Below are positions 1-7,431 of a stretch of 64,000 bases of DNA, one piece after another. The notes below the pieces were generated by a model, which had not been told where the DNA came from, made no database searches, and was given only the letters and a program-made list of their open reading frames with translations. The position numbers were made by a program, and so were the translations under genes. Within the stretch, counting starts at the first letter, position 1. Each line of letters opens with the position of its first letter. Source of the stretch: Blautia_A aquisgranensis (lineage in GTDB: Bacteria; Bacillota; Clostridia; Lachnospirales; Lachnospiraceae); the NCBI RefSeq assembly GCF_040096615.1, contig NZ_JBBMEJ010000010.1, positions 62,001 through 126,000 of the forward strand, written 5' to 3'.

Positions 1-178
1 CCTTCAGCCAGGCAGCTCCCTGTTCCATACTCATGGGAAAAAGGATCTCGTCCATATCCGGAACCGGCTGATATCCGAGCTTTGTGATATAGCGCCTTCC
101 AAGCTCCCTCCATATAGAAAGTGAATCCAGAAGTACTCCATCTACGTCAAAAATAACTGCTTTTATGGGGTATAGCAT
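1..178 (-). CDS. HAD-superfamily hydrolase, N-terminal part (runs off left edge)
   Basis: Reading leftward from an ATG at 178, the sequence encodes a protein starting MLYPIKAVIFDVDGVLLDS. This is motif I (DxDGxxxDS) of haloacid-dehalogenase phosphatases of the beta-phosphoglucomutase/phosphoglycolate phosphatase type; the first Asp is the phosphoryl-accepting nucleophile. A GAGGAG ribosome-binding site lies about 7 bases upstream of the start. Only about 59 residues are inside the window, so the cap domain and substrate cannot be judged. The PurF-like gene upstream is separated from it by a terminator hairpin, so it is probably transcribed separately or by read-through. Confidence 0.85.
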   Translation of the reverse strand, partial: MLYPIKAVIFDVDGVLLDSLSIWRELGRRYITKLGYQPVPDMDEILFPMSMEQGAAWLK

Positions 179-209
179 TTTTAACTCCTCATTTATATAC
201 GACAACAAA

Positions 210-240
210 AACACGGATATGCCCCCAAAGACATATCCGC
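210..240 (-). terminator. Rho-independent terminator after the PurF-like gene
   Basis: The arms CGGATATG (214-221) and CATATCCG (232-239) form an 8-bp stem. On the minus strand it is followed by GTGTTTTTGTTG. The other side is also T-rich (243-253), so it may work in both directions. Confidence 0.75.
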
Positions 241-311
241 ATCTTATTTTTTTATGGTTTTATTATAAGCTGTCAGAAAATGAAATGCAACGGGAAGTTT
301 GCGGCACCGTT

Positions 312-1724
312 TTATTCTTTTCCGTTAAAACAGTATGTACATACATTACATGGATCGATACCAATAGACTCCAGAAGATCATCCAGTCTGTGATAACGGA
401 GGGTGGTAAAGTTCTGCATCTTACAGATATCCTGTACCATCTGCTCATATCTCTCAGTATGTGGATCTGCATATTCATCCAGGATCTCCTGTGGGCAGTT
501 CGGACCCTCTCTCTTTTCAATCACCTGGCGCGCGATCAGCTCCATCTCAGATTTTGAACGGGAGAAATTCAGGTATTTGCAGCCGTACATGATCGGCGGG
601 CAGGCCGGACGTACATGGACTTCCTTCGCGCCGCTGCGATACAGGAATTCCGTTGTCTCACGAAGCTGTGTTCCACGGACGATGGAATCATCGATGAGCA
701 GAAGTTTTTTTCCTTTGATAAGGGCACGAACAGGGATCAGCTTCATACGTGCGATCAGATTTCTCTGGTTCTGATTGGTGGGCATGAAGGATCTTGGCCA
801 GGTCGGTGTATATTTGATAAACGGTCTTGCGTAAGGAATTCCGGATTCATTAGCATAACCGATAGCATGAGCGATACCGGAATCCGGAACACCGGCTACA
901 ATATCCGGATGAACAGAATCGCCATCTCTTTTTGCAAGCATGCTTCCACAGCGGTAGCGCATTTCCTCTACATTAACGCCTTCATAGGCTGCAGTGGGAT
1001 AGCCGTAATATACCCAGAGGAAGGAACAGATCTTCATTTTCTTTCCGGGCTCTACCAGCGTTTTTACGCCATCTGCTGTAACAAAAACGATCTCACCAGG
1101 TCCCAGCTCTTTATAGTCCTCATATCCCAAATTAATGTACGCATGACTCTCGAAGGAGAGGCAGTACGAGCCTTCTTTATGGCCGATCTCCACAGGGGTA
1201 CGTCCCATCTTGTCACGGGCAGCATAGATTCCGTCTTGCGTCATAAGAAGCAGTGTCATGGAGCCATCGATCAGACCCTGCACATACTGGATACCTTCCA
1301 CGAAATTGTCTTTTTCACAGATCAGGGCAGCGATGAGTTCTGTTACATTGACGGTTCCGTTTGTCATTTCCTGGAAATGTACCTTAGTAGTGTCATACAT
1401 TCTCTGTAAAAGCTCATCATAATTGTTAATCTTTCCCACAAATGTGAGGGCAAAGCTTCCGATCCGGGAGCTGAAAAGAAGTGGCTGCGGTTCATAATCA
1501 GAAATACATCCGATTCCCATATTTCCTTTCATGGAACCTACATCGCCGTCAAATTTCGTACGGAAAGGTGTGTTCTCAATGTTGTGAATGGCACGGTCGA
1601 ATCCATTTTCACCGTAAACTGCCATTCCGCCACGACGTGTTCCCAGATGGGAGTGATAATCTACTCCGTAAAAAAGTTCCAGTACGCAGTCTTCTTTTGA
1701 TGCTACTCCAAAAAATCCGCTCAT
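312..1724 (-). CDS. PurF-like amidophosphoribosyltransferase lacking the N-terminal cysteine
   Basis: This 470-residue protein has the PurF layout: an N-terminal Ntn glutaminase domain (about 1-230) and a C-terminal phosphoribosyltransferase domain (about 250-470) with an intact PRPP loop, LLLIDDSIVRGTQL. The C-terminal cysteines expected of Fe-S-containing PurF proteins are present (PPIMYGCKY and CNVCTYC). True PurF starts MCG and uses Cys1, exposed after Met removal, to release ammonia from glutamine. Here the protein starts MSGFFG, so that residue is Ser. It may use free ammonia, a Ser nucleophile, or have another role. The start is supported by GAGAGGAG just upstream and by homology beginning at residue 1. 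It appears monocistronic. The fold is certain; the reaction is not. Confidence 0.85.
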   Translation of the reverse strand: MSGFFGVASKEDCVLELFYGVDYHSHLGTRRGGMAVYGENGFDRAIHNIENTPFRTKFDGDVGSMKGNMGIGCISDYEPQPLLFSSRIGSFALTFVGKINNYDELLQRMYDTTKVHFQEMTNGTVNVTELIAALICEKDNFVEGIQYVQGLIDGSMTLLLMTQDGIYAARDKMGRTPVEIGHKEGSYCLSFESHAYINLGYEDYKELGPGEIVFVTADGVKTLVEPGKKMKICSFLWVYYGYPTAAYEGVNVEEMRYRCGSMLAKRDGDSVHPDIVAGVPDSGIAHAIGYANESGIPYARPFIKYTPTWPRSFMPTNQNQRNLIARMKLIPVRALIKGKKLLLIDDSIVRGTQLRETTEFLYRSGAKEVHVRPACPPIMYGCKYLNFSRSKSEMELIARQVIEKREGPNCPQEILDEYADPHTERYEQMVQDICKMQNFTTLRYHRLDDLLESIGIDPCNVCTYCFNGKE

Positions 1725-1791
1725 AATGTGCTCCTCTCTGCTTCCATAGTTTAACGATTCTTTATTTTTCGTACATCCATAATCGTTTTTC

Positions 1792-1821
1792 AGTATAGCA
1801 TACGGTACAGAAAAATAACAA
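1792..1821 (-). promoter_or_regulatory. Sigma-A promoter for the PurF-like gene
   Basis: On the minus strand TTGTTA (1816-1821) and TATACT (1792-1797) are separated by 18 bases. The leader to the start codon is about 60 bases. No purine or PreQ1 riboswitch is visible in it. Confidence 0.6.
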
Positions 1822-1900
1822 TTAATTCAGAGGATATTTCGTCTTTTTCAAAATAAATCATAAGGATATTAGCCATATTTATAAAAGATTTCTGCTTTTT

Positions 1901-2368
1901 CTAATTCCACAGTGCAATAAAAAGATTCAGATATCCGGCAAACGTCAGCCATATAATATACGGAATCATCAGATAGACAGCTTTTTTGGAAAATCCTGCA
2001 AATACACGAATACACCAATATACCAGTCCCCACAGAAGAAGCAGCCACAACAAGGCAAATGTATACCAGCCGGCACCAAAAAAGAAAAACGGCCATAAAA
2101 AGTTTACCGCAAGCTGAATCCCATATAAAGTAAGTGCCTGGTTTCTGGCTTTGCTTTCCGGTCTGGACGCGACCAGCCAGGATGCAGTTCCCATCATGAT
2201 AAACAAGATCGTCCACACAACAAGGAACAACCATCCCGGCGGAGATAAAGGTGGTTTGTCAAGCCTGGCAAATACCTTCATTCCATTTCTTGTAAAAAAT
2301 CCCGAAACTGCACCTGTAGCCAACGGCACTGCTATACAGGTTATCAGCTTTTTGGTTTCTTTCTTCAA
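1901..2368 (-). CDS. tspO: TspO/MBR family membrane protein
   Basis: The protein has five hydrophobic segments and the TspO signature: an early LDKPPLSPPGWLF stretch, TILFIMMGTASWLV, the Trp/Asn-rich QLAVNFLWPFFFF, and a C-terminal IIWLTFAGYLNLFIALWN. TspO proteins bind tetrapyrroles and other hydrophobic ligands in the membrane and are linked to porphyrin and stress responses. I place the start at a TTG at 2368 (MKKETKKL), because GGAAAGGAAGGA lies at the right distance upstream. An ATG at 2392 would add eight residues but lacks a Shine-Dalgarno sequence. At 155 residues it matches the family. It lies downstream of copA, beyond a hairpin. Confidence 0.9.
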   Translation of the reverse strand: MKKETKKLITCIAVPLATGAVSGFFTRNGMKVFARLDKPPLSPPGWLFLVVWTILFIMMGTASWLVASRPESKARNQALTLYGIQLAVNFLWPFFFFGAGWYTFALLWLLLLWGLVYWCIRVFAGFSKKAVYLMIPYIIWLTFAGYLNLFIALWN

Positions 2369-2476
2369 AAAACATCCTTCCTTTCCTCTCATCCAATGAG
2401 TTTCATGTAAAAGGGTTATTTAACAGCCTGTTATTTTTTGATTTAGTATATTTCCGGAACCGGATTTTTATACATA

Positions 2477-2514
2477 AAGAAACAGCCCTGCTTTTTACAC
2501 AGAGCTGCTTCTTT
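2477..2514 (-). terminator. Terminator hairpin after copA
   Basis: AAAGAAACAGCCCTG (from 2477) pairs with CAGAGCTGCTTCTTT (to 2514), giving a long stem with one mismatch near the loop. The U-tract is weak apart from the stem's own TTTCTTT, so termination may be partial and tspO could receive read-through. Confidence 0.6.
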
Positions 2515-2546
2515 ACAAAAAATTTATTAAAGGGATTGGGATTCAC

Positions 2547-2765
2547 TTATTCCTGTGTGATGCCTTTGAACTCGTAGCCGGCTTCTTTGATCACTTCTTC
2601 AACCCTGGCCTCATTAACCTTCTCCGGTGCAGTGAATACGGTTGTTCCGCTCTCGTGGGAAGATACCACATCCTCAGCACCAAAAGCTGCCTGGATTGCT
2701 TTGTTTACATGTGCCTCACAGTGACCGCACATCATTCCTTCTACATTAACTGTTACTTTTACCAT
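2547..2765 (-). other. Internal start within copA predicting a free 72-residue CopZ-like chaperone
   Basis: In frame inside copA, AAAGGAGA (about 2774-2781) precedes an ATG at 2765 by about 9 bases. Translation from there gives MVKVTVNVEGMMCGHCEAH..., a complete HMA domain with the MxCxxC copper site and a start typical of stand-alone CopZ. The preceding 20 or so codons are AT-rich and encode a low-complexity linker, as if an intergenic spacer had become coding. Production of a separate chaperone is inferred. Confidence 0.55.
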
Positions 2766-5114
2766 AGTTTTTGTCTCCTTTTCCTGTTTTTTATTTTCTT
2801 TATTTTCATCATGACTGATGTTTAAAGCTACCGGATTTTTCAGTGCCTTATCACGGGCTGTGCTGTGAACCTTGAACAGATTCAGTCGAAGTGCATTGGT
2901 TACCACACAGAAGCTTGACAGACTCATTGCCGCAGCACCGAACATCGGATTCAGTGTCCAGCCGAAGATCGGGATCCATACACCTGCTGCTAGGGGAATA
3001 CCGATCACATTGTAGAAAAATGCCCAGAAAAGATTCTCGTGGATATTCCGAAGTGTGGCACGGCTCAGACGAACTGCAGCCGGAACATCACTTAAGCGAC
3101 TCTTCATCAGAACAACATCGGCCGCATCAATGGCAATGTCTGTTCCTGCTCCGATGGCGATTCCGATATCTGCCCTTGTAAGTGCAGGTGCATCGTTGAT
3201 ACCATCGCCTACCATGGCAACCTTACCCTGTTCTTTCAGTGAGCGGATCACGCTCTCCTTTCCGTCAGGAAGAACTCCTGCGATCACATCGTCAACGCCA
3301 GCCTGCGCCCCGATAGCTCTTGCTGTCCGCTCATTATCACCGGTCAGCATCACCACACGGATTCCCATATTCTGAAGCTCTTTTACCGCACGCGGGCTGT
3401 CCTCCTTGATCACATCTGCCACTGCGATGATTCCCAGAAGCTTTCCGTTTCTGGTAAAAAGAAGCGGCGTTTTTCCCTGTTCCGCAAGTGCTTCGGCTTT
3501 TGCCTGAAGATCTGACGGAACACGGGTCTGGCTGCTGATAAATTTCATACTTCCGCCTGTCAGCGTGTCATTTCCAAGCACTGCTGAAAGACCGTTACCC
3601 GGAAGTGCCTGGAATCCGGTAACCTCTTCCGGAACCAGCTTCTCTTCCTCGGCTTTTTTCAGAACAGCTTTTGCAAGGGGATGCTCGCTTTTTTTCTCCA
3701 GGGCACAGGCAAGTGTGAGAAGTTCTTTCTCTATAATGCTCTGTGCAGGCAGAATATCTGTCACTTCCGGCTGACCGCTTGTGATCGTTCCTGTTTTATC
3801 CAGCGCAACGATCTGGACTTTTCCCGCTTCTTCAAGGGAAACCGCTGTTTTAAAGAGGATTCCGTTTTTGGCGCCCATACCGTTTCCTACCATAATAGCA
3901 ACCGGCGTTGCAAGACCAAGTGCACACGGGCAGCTGATAACCAGAACAGAAATGCCTCTTGCCAGCGCATAACCAAAGCTCTGTCCGACCAGAAGCCAAA
4001 TGATCGTCGTGATCACGGCAATGGTAATTACGGCCGGAACGAACACTCCGGAAACACGGTCTGCAATCTTGGCAATAGGAGCTTTTGTAGCGGCTGCATC
4101 ACTGACCATTTTTATGATCTGGGAAAGTGTGGTATCCTCTCCCACACGGGTAGCTTCACATTTAATGAATCCAGACTGGTTGACTGTTGCCGCGGAAACC
4201 ATATCTCCGGTTTCTTTATCTACCGGAATACTCTCACCGGTCAGTGCAGATTCATTGACTGCGGTAGTACCTTCCAGGATCACACCATCCACAGGAATGT
4301 TCTCACCCGGACGTACAACAAAGATCTCACCTTTCTGTACCTGTTCAATAGGGACGTTAAGTTCCTGCCCGTTTCGTACTACAACTGCTGTTTTCGGTGC
4401 CAGCTTCATCAGGCTTTTCAGGGCATCGGTGGTCTTACCCTTTGAGCGGGCTTCCAGCATTTTTCCTACAGTGATCAGTGTCAGGATCATGGCTGCGGAT
4501 TCAAAATAGAAATCCATCATGTAATTCATGACTGCTGCAGAATCTCCATCTACCTGTGCTCTCGTCATGGCAAACAGTGCATAAACACTCCATACAAAGG
4601 ATGCCATGGAGCCAAGTGCTACCAGGGTATCCATGTTCGGGGAACGATGCCAGAGACTCTTAAAACCGCTGATAAAGAATTTCTGGTTGATCACCATGAT
4701 AATTCCTGCAAGAAGCAGCTGTACCAGTCCCATGGCTACATGATTATCATCAAACCATTTCGGCAACGGCCATCCCCACATCATATGTCCCATGGAAAAG
4801 TACATCAGAACAAGCAAAAAACCTACTGATGCAATAAGACGCCTTTTCAAAACAGGTGTCTCATGATCTTCCAGTGCTTCCTCGGCCGCTGACATGGAAA
4901 TTTTTTCGCCGGCGGCACCTTTCAGGGAAGCTCCGTAGCCTGCCGCTTCCACTGCCTTTATGATGTCCTGTGCAGATGCGCTTCCCTCCACTCCCATGGA
5001 GTTGGTAAGAAGGCTCACCGAACAGCTGGCCACACCGGGAACTTTGGATACGGCTTTTTCTACCCGGGCAGAGCAGGCTGCACAGCTCATACCAGTTACG
5101 TTATATTGTTCCAT
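2547..5114 (-). CDS. copA: Copper-exporting P1B-type ATPase with a fused C-terminal CopZ-like domain
   Basis: This 855-residue Cu(I) efflux ATPase starts with a heavy-metal-associated domain (MTGMSCAACSA, residues 7-17). The P-type core follows: the CPC metal site in the membrane (ISCPCALGLATP), the phosphorylation motif DKTGT, the nucleotide-binding HP dipeptide (SEHPLAKA) and the hinge GDGINDAPAL. After the last membrane helices and an unusual Lys/Glu/Asn-rich linker comes a second metal-binding domain (GMMCGHCEAH) at residues 784-855. Most CopA proteins carry HMA domains only at the N terminus, and CopZ is normally a separate gene. The gene follows csoR by 33 bases and shares its promoter. 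Function: export of cytoplasmic copper. Confidence 0.96.
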   Translation of the reverse strand: MEQYNVTGMSCAACSARVEKAVSKVPGVASCSVSLLTNSMGVEGSASAQDIIKAVEAAGYGASLKGAAGEKISMSAAEEALEDHETPVLKRRLIASVGFLLVLMYFSMGHMMWGWPLPKWFDDNHVAMGLVQLLLAGIIMVINQKFFISGFKSLWHRSPNMDTLVALGSMASFVWSVYALFAMTRAQVDGDSAAVMNYMMDFYFESAAMILTLITVGKMLEARSKGKTTDALKSLMKLAPKTAVVVRNGQELNVPIEQVQKGEIFVVRPGENIPVDGVILEGTTAVNESALTGESIPVDKETGDMVSAATVNQSGFIKCEATRVGEDTTLSQIIKMVSDAAATKAPIAKIADRVSGVFVPAVITIAVITTIIWLLVGQSFGYALARGISVLVISCPCALGLATPVAIMVGNGMGAKNGILFKTAVSLEEAGKVQIVALDKTGTITSGQPEVTDILPAQSIIEKELLTLACALEKKSEHPLAKAVLKKAEEEKLVPEEVTGFQALPGNGLSAVLGNDTLTGGSMKFISSQTRVPSDLQAKAEALAEQGKTPLLFTRNGKLLGIIAVADVIKEDSPRAVKELQNMGIRVVMLTGDNERTARAIGAQAGVDDVIAGVLPDGKESVIRSLKEQGKVAMVGDGINDAPALTRADIGIAIGAGTDIAIDAADVVLMKSRLSDVPAAVRLSRATLRNIHENLFWAFFYNVIGIPLAAGVWIPIFGWTLNPMFGAAAMSLSSFCVVTNALRLNLFKVHSTARDKALKNPVALNISHDENKENKKQEKETKTMVKVTVNVEGMMCGHCEAHVNKAIQAAFGAEDVVSSHESGTTVFTAPEKVNEARVEEVIKEAGYEFKGITQE

Positions 5115-5147
5115 TCTCTCTTAATATCCTCCTAAAATATATTATCC

Positions 5148-5459
5148 CTATTTCATCAGCTTCTGGAGGGTTGCTACAAGCTCATCGATCGTCTCGTCCT
5201 TACCTTCCCGGATATCTCTGGCAACGCAGGTACGGATATGGGTGGCAAGCAGCTCTTTATTAAAAGCATTGACTGCGGCATTGACCGCTGCGGACTGGAT
5301 CAGGATATCGTTGCAGTAAGCATCATTCTCCATCATTCCTATGATGCCCCTGATCTGTCCTTCAATACGTTTCAGACGGTTGATCAGCTTCTTCTTCTCC
5401 TCCTCGGAACGTACAGTGTGTTTCTCACTGCAGCAGGGACAGGCTTTTTTTTCAGTCAC
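5148..5459 (-). CDS. csoR: CsoR-type copper-sensing repressor
   Basis: This 103-residue all-helical protein belongs to the CsoR/RcnR family. The Cu(I) ligand set Cys-His-Cys is visible as Cys49, His74 and Cys78, in the spacing of copper sensors; RcnR Ni/Co sensors have a His-rich set instead. The N terminus has extra cysteines (CPCC at 7-10). The start is a GTG at 5459, preceded by AAGGAG. It is the first gene of the csoR-copA operon. Two identical palindromes upstream, one inside the promoter, indicate autoregulation: apo-CsoR blocks transcription and Cu(I) releases it. Confidence 0.93.
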   Translation of the reverse strand: MTEKKACPCCSEKHTVRSEEEKKKLINRLKRIEGQIRGIIGMMENDAYCNDILIQSAAVNAAVNAFNKELLATHIRTCVARDIREGKDETIDELVATLQKLMK

Positions 5460-5485
5460 AGGCTGTCACTCCTTTCTCTTTCAAA

Positions 5486-5502
5486 ATACCCTCATGGGGT
5501 AT
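5486..5502. promoter_or_regulatory. CsoR operator, promoter-distal copy
   Basis: ATACCCTCATGGGGTAT is an almost perfect palindrome, identical to the second copy at 5524-5540. It lies between the promoter and the csoR start codon, in the untranslated leader. Centre-to-centre spacing is 38 bp. Confidence 0.8.
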
Positions 5503-5518
5503 TCGCTTTACATGGAAC

Positions 5519-5547
5519 AATATATACCCTCATGGGGTATTTGTCAA
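5519..5547 (-). promoter_or_regulatory. csoR-copA promoter with a CsoR operator filling its spacer
   Basis: On the minus strand TTGACA (5542-5547) and TATATT (5519-5524) are 17 bases apart. The spacer is almost exactly the palindrome ATACCCTCATGGGGTAT (5524-5540). A repressor bound there would exclude RNA polymerase. The PucR gene ends only 7 bases upstream of the -35 box. Confidence 0.85.
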
Positions 5548-5553
5548 TACCTG

Positions 5554-7134
5554 TCAGGAAAAAGTTTTTGTACCTTCCATCAGACAATAGGACAGCTGAA
5601 GGATCAGCCGTTCTTTGGGATCGTCAAGATTGATCTTTGTCAATTGGGTGATCCTCTCTATCCTGTAGAAAAGAGAACTTCTGTGTATGAAAAGAGCTTT
5701 TGCTGTCTGAAGTGCATTTCGTTCCAGCTTGAGATAGATCTTCAGGGTTTTATACAGCTCCGTATTATTTTTGCTGTCATAATCCTTCAGCACATGCAGA
5801 GCATGGGAACACAAAAGCTTCGGCGAAAGATTTTCACCCGCTTCTTCCAGAATGTATTCCAGAAAATATTCGTCAAAGCGGTGACACCAGATCATGCTGT
5901 CGTATTTTTCGCCAAGATAAAGCGCTGTTTTTGCCTGAAAATACCCCTGGGGAAGCTGAAAAAAATCTGCAAGTTCTGCACTTGCCCCCATTTTAAATAG
6001 TCCTTCTCTTAAAATAATCGCCAGTCCGCTGATCACCTGAGCAACACTGGAATTCTCAAAAGAAAGATTGACGATCACCACGATTCCCTGCTGATAGATA
6101 AAGGCCCTGCCTTCCGGAATCTGGGATTCAATATGTCCCAGTGTTGCAACCGAGGAATGCATTTTTTCATCCAGCTGTTCTGCCTCCAGCCGCAGGCAGA
6201 GATAACGGTCCGTTCTGTTCCAGTTAAGAAAATACAGAAAGTCCTGAACCTTGGCCGGATCTGAGATCTTTCCATCCAGAAAATCCGTAAAAAAGCGTCG
6301 GGTATCTGTTCCCAGATTCAGATGAAACAGATTGTGGTGCTGAATGCAAAGCTCAATAAAATTACCAAGATACTGTAATGCCGCAAAATTCCCAGGATGA
6401 AACGCGGTCTGGATCTCATTTACGCACAGCCGCCCCTCATAGCTTCCATTTACCCAGAGATTCCTATACAGGATGCGATACCCCCTGAGATCCTCATTGT
6501 AAATATCAGGTCCTTTTGTGGAAAGTGTTCTTAAGTATTCCAGATCCACTTTAAACTCATGGATCAGATTCAGAGGAACCATCATCCTTCCGGTTCTGGA
6601 GTCTCTCTCCCATACAGACATGGGACCTGTTCTGTAAGGACAGGCCAGAATATAGAAATTCGTATCATGAGCAAAAAGAGGATTCTTAAATATGGGAACA
6701 CTTGCTTCCAGCATATTGTCCAGAGGCGCTTCACTATTCAGGGAAAGCTGCAGCTTTCTGTCCCATTCTCTGTATTTCTCAAAGACCTGCTGTGCAGAAT
6801 TCATGATTCCGGCAAACTGTTCCTGCCGACCTACCATAAGTACAACACAGCTTTCATGAAAATTGTGATAGTCTGTCTGTCCTGCAATAAGAAACGTTCT
6901 GTTTTCATAATGACAGAATTCTTCTGTAACCTGTGAGGCAGTCGCAAGATAAATATAATTTTCGGATAAAGTGATTTCTTTCTGAAACAAACGGACACCT
7001 GTCAGCCGGTAAGGATCTTCTCTTCCAAACAGGGCAGTCTCTGCAAAAGAATCCGCAAATTCGTCAATTAGAATCTGGCCATTCAAAAGAAACCTTTCGG
7101 ATATATTGTCATAATCATTACTGTTATTGTGCAT
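5554..7134 (-). CDS. PucR-family transcriptional regulator
   Basis: The 526-residue protein has a long sensory N-terminal region with no transmembrane helix. It ends in the characteristic PucR C-terminal helix-turn-helix (AKALFIHRSSLFYRIERI, then LDDPKERLILQLS). PucR/CdaR-type proteins are cytoplasmic activators or repressors that respond to small metabolites such as purine breakdown products, sugar acids or aromatics. The start at 7134 has AAAGGAG upstream. It is divergent from the transporter and methyltransferase-like genes at 7432-9902, and two TTGTACAA palindromes lie between them, so it probably controls them. The ligand is unknown. Confidence 0.88.
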   Translation of the reverse strand: MHNNSNDYDNISERFLLNGQILIDEFADSFAETALFGREDPYRLTGVRLFQKEITLSENYIYLATASQVTEEFCHYENRTFLIAGQTDYHNFHESCVVLMVGRQEQFAGIMNSAQQVFEKYREWDRKLQLSLNSEAPLDNMLEASVPIFKNPLFAHDTNFYILACPYRTGPMSVWERDSRTGRMMVPLNLIHEFKVDLEYLRTLSTKGPDIYNEDLRGYRILYRNLWVNGSYEGRLCVNEIQTAFHPGNFAALQYLGNFIELCIQHHNLFHLNLGTDTRRFFTDFLDGKISDPAKVQDFLYFLNWNRTDRYLCLRLEAEQLDEKMHSSVATLGHIESQIPEGRAFIYQQGIVVIVNLSFENSSVAQVISGLAIILREGLFKMGASAELADFFQLPQGYFQAKTALYLGEKYDSMIWCHRFDEYFLEYILEEAGENLSPKLLCSHALHVLKDYDSKNNTELYKTLKIYLKLERNALQTAKALFIHRSSLFYRIERITQLTKINLDDPKERLILQLSYCLMEGTKTFS

Positions 7135-7168
7135 TTTTTCTCCTTTTACTTCCTGTCATTTCGATCAT

Positions 7169-7176
7169 TTGTACAA
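7169..7176. promoter_or_regulatory. Palindrome TTGTACAA, candidate PucR operator 1
   Basis: A perfect 8-bp palindrome directly abuts a TATAAT (7176-7181, minus strand) that could be the -10 box of the PucR gene. An identical palindrome occurs 67 bp away. Regulator binding is inferred. Confidence 0.4.
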
Positions 7177-7235
7177 TTATAACATAAATATTTATGAAAT
7201 ACAGTATTGTTTTTTGTATAAGTTTACATCTCTGA

Positions 7236-7243
7236 TTGTACAA
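7236..7243. promoter_or_regulatory. Palindrome TTGTACAA, candidate PucR operator 2
   Basis: This is the second copy of the palindrome, about 42 bp upstream of the transporter's -35 box, a typical activator position. The pair, centred 67 bp apart in a divergent promoter region, is the main argument for function. Confidence 0.4.
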
Positions 7244-7284
7244 AACGTCTGAATACATTCATAAAAAATGAAACCCTCTGCGGA

Positions 7285-7313
7285 TTTACGGACCATTTAT
7301 TCTGCTGTATACT
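7285..7313 (+). promoter_or_regulatory. Promoter of the transporter/methyltransferase cassette
   Basis: TTTACG (7285-7290) and TATACT (7308-7313) are 17 bases apart. The good -10 and poor -35 fit a promoter that needs an activator. The leader to the ATG at 7432 is about 110 bases and contains a short hairpin (GGATCACGGGAAAGTGATCC). Confidence 0.55.
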
Positions 7314-7431
7314 TGTCCCATCAAAAGAAATCCAGGATCACGGGAAAGTGATCCGCAAGTACTCGCGACGTGCTTTATGTGCTTTATTATGAAACCGGAA
7401 ACTGTTTTTTTGGATAACAGGGGGGATTTTT

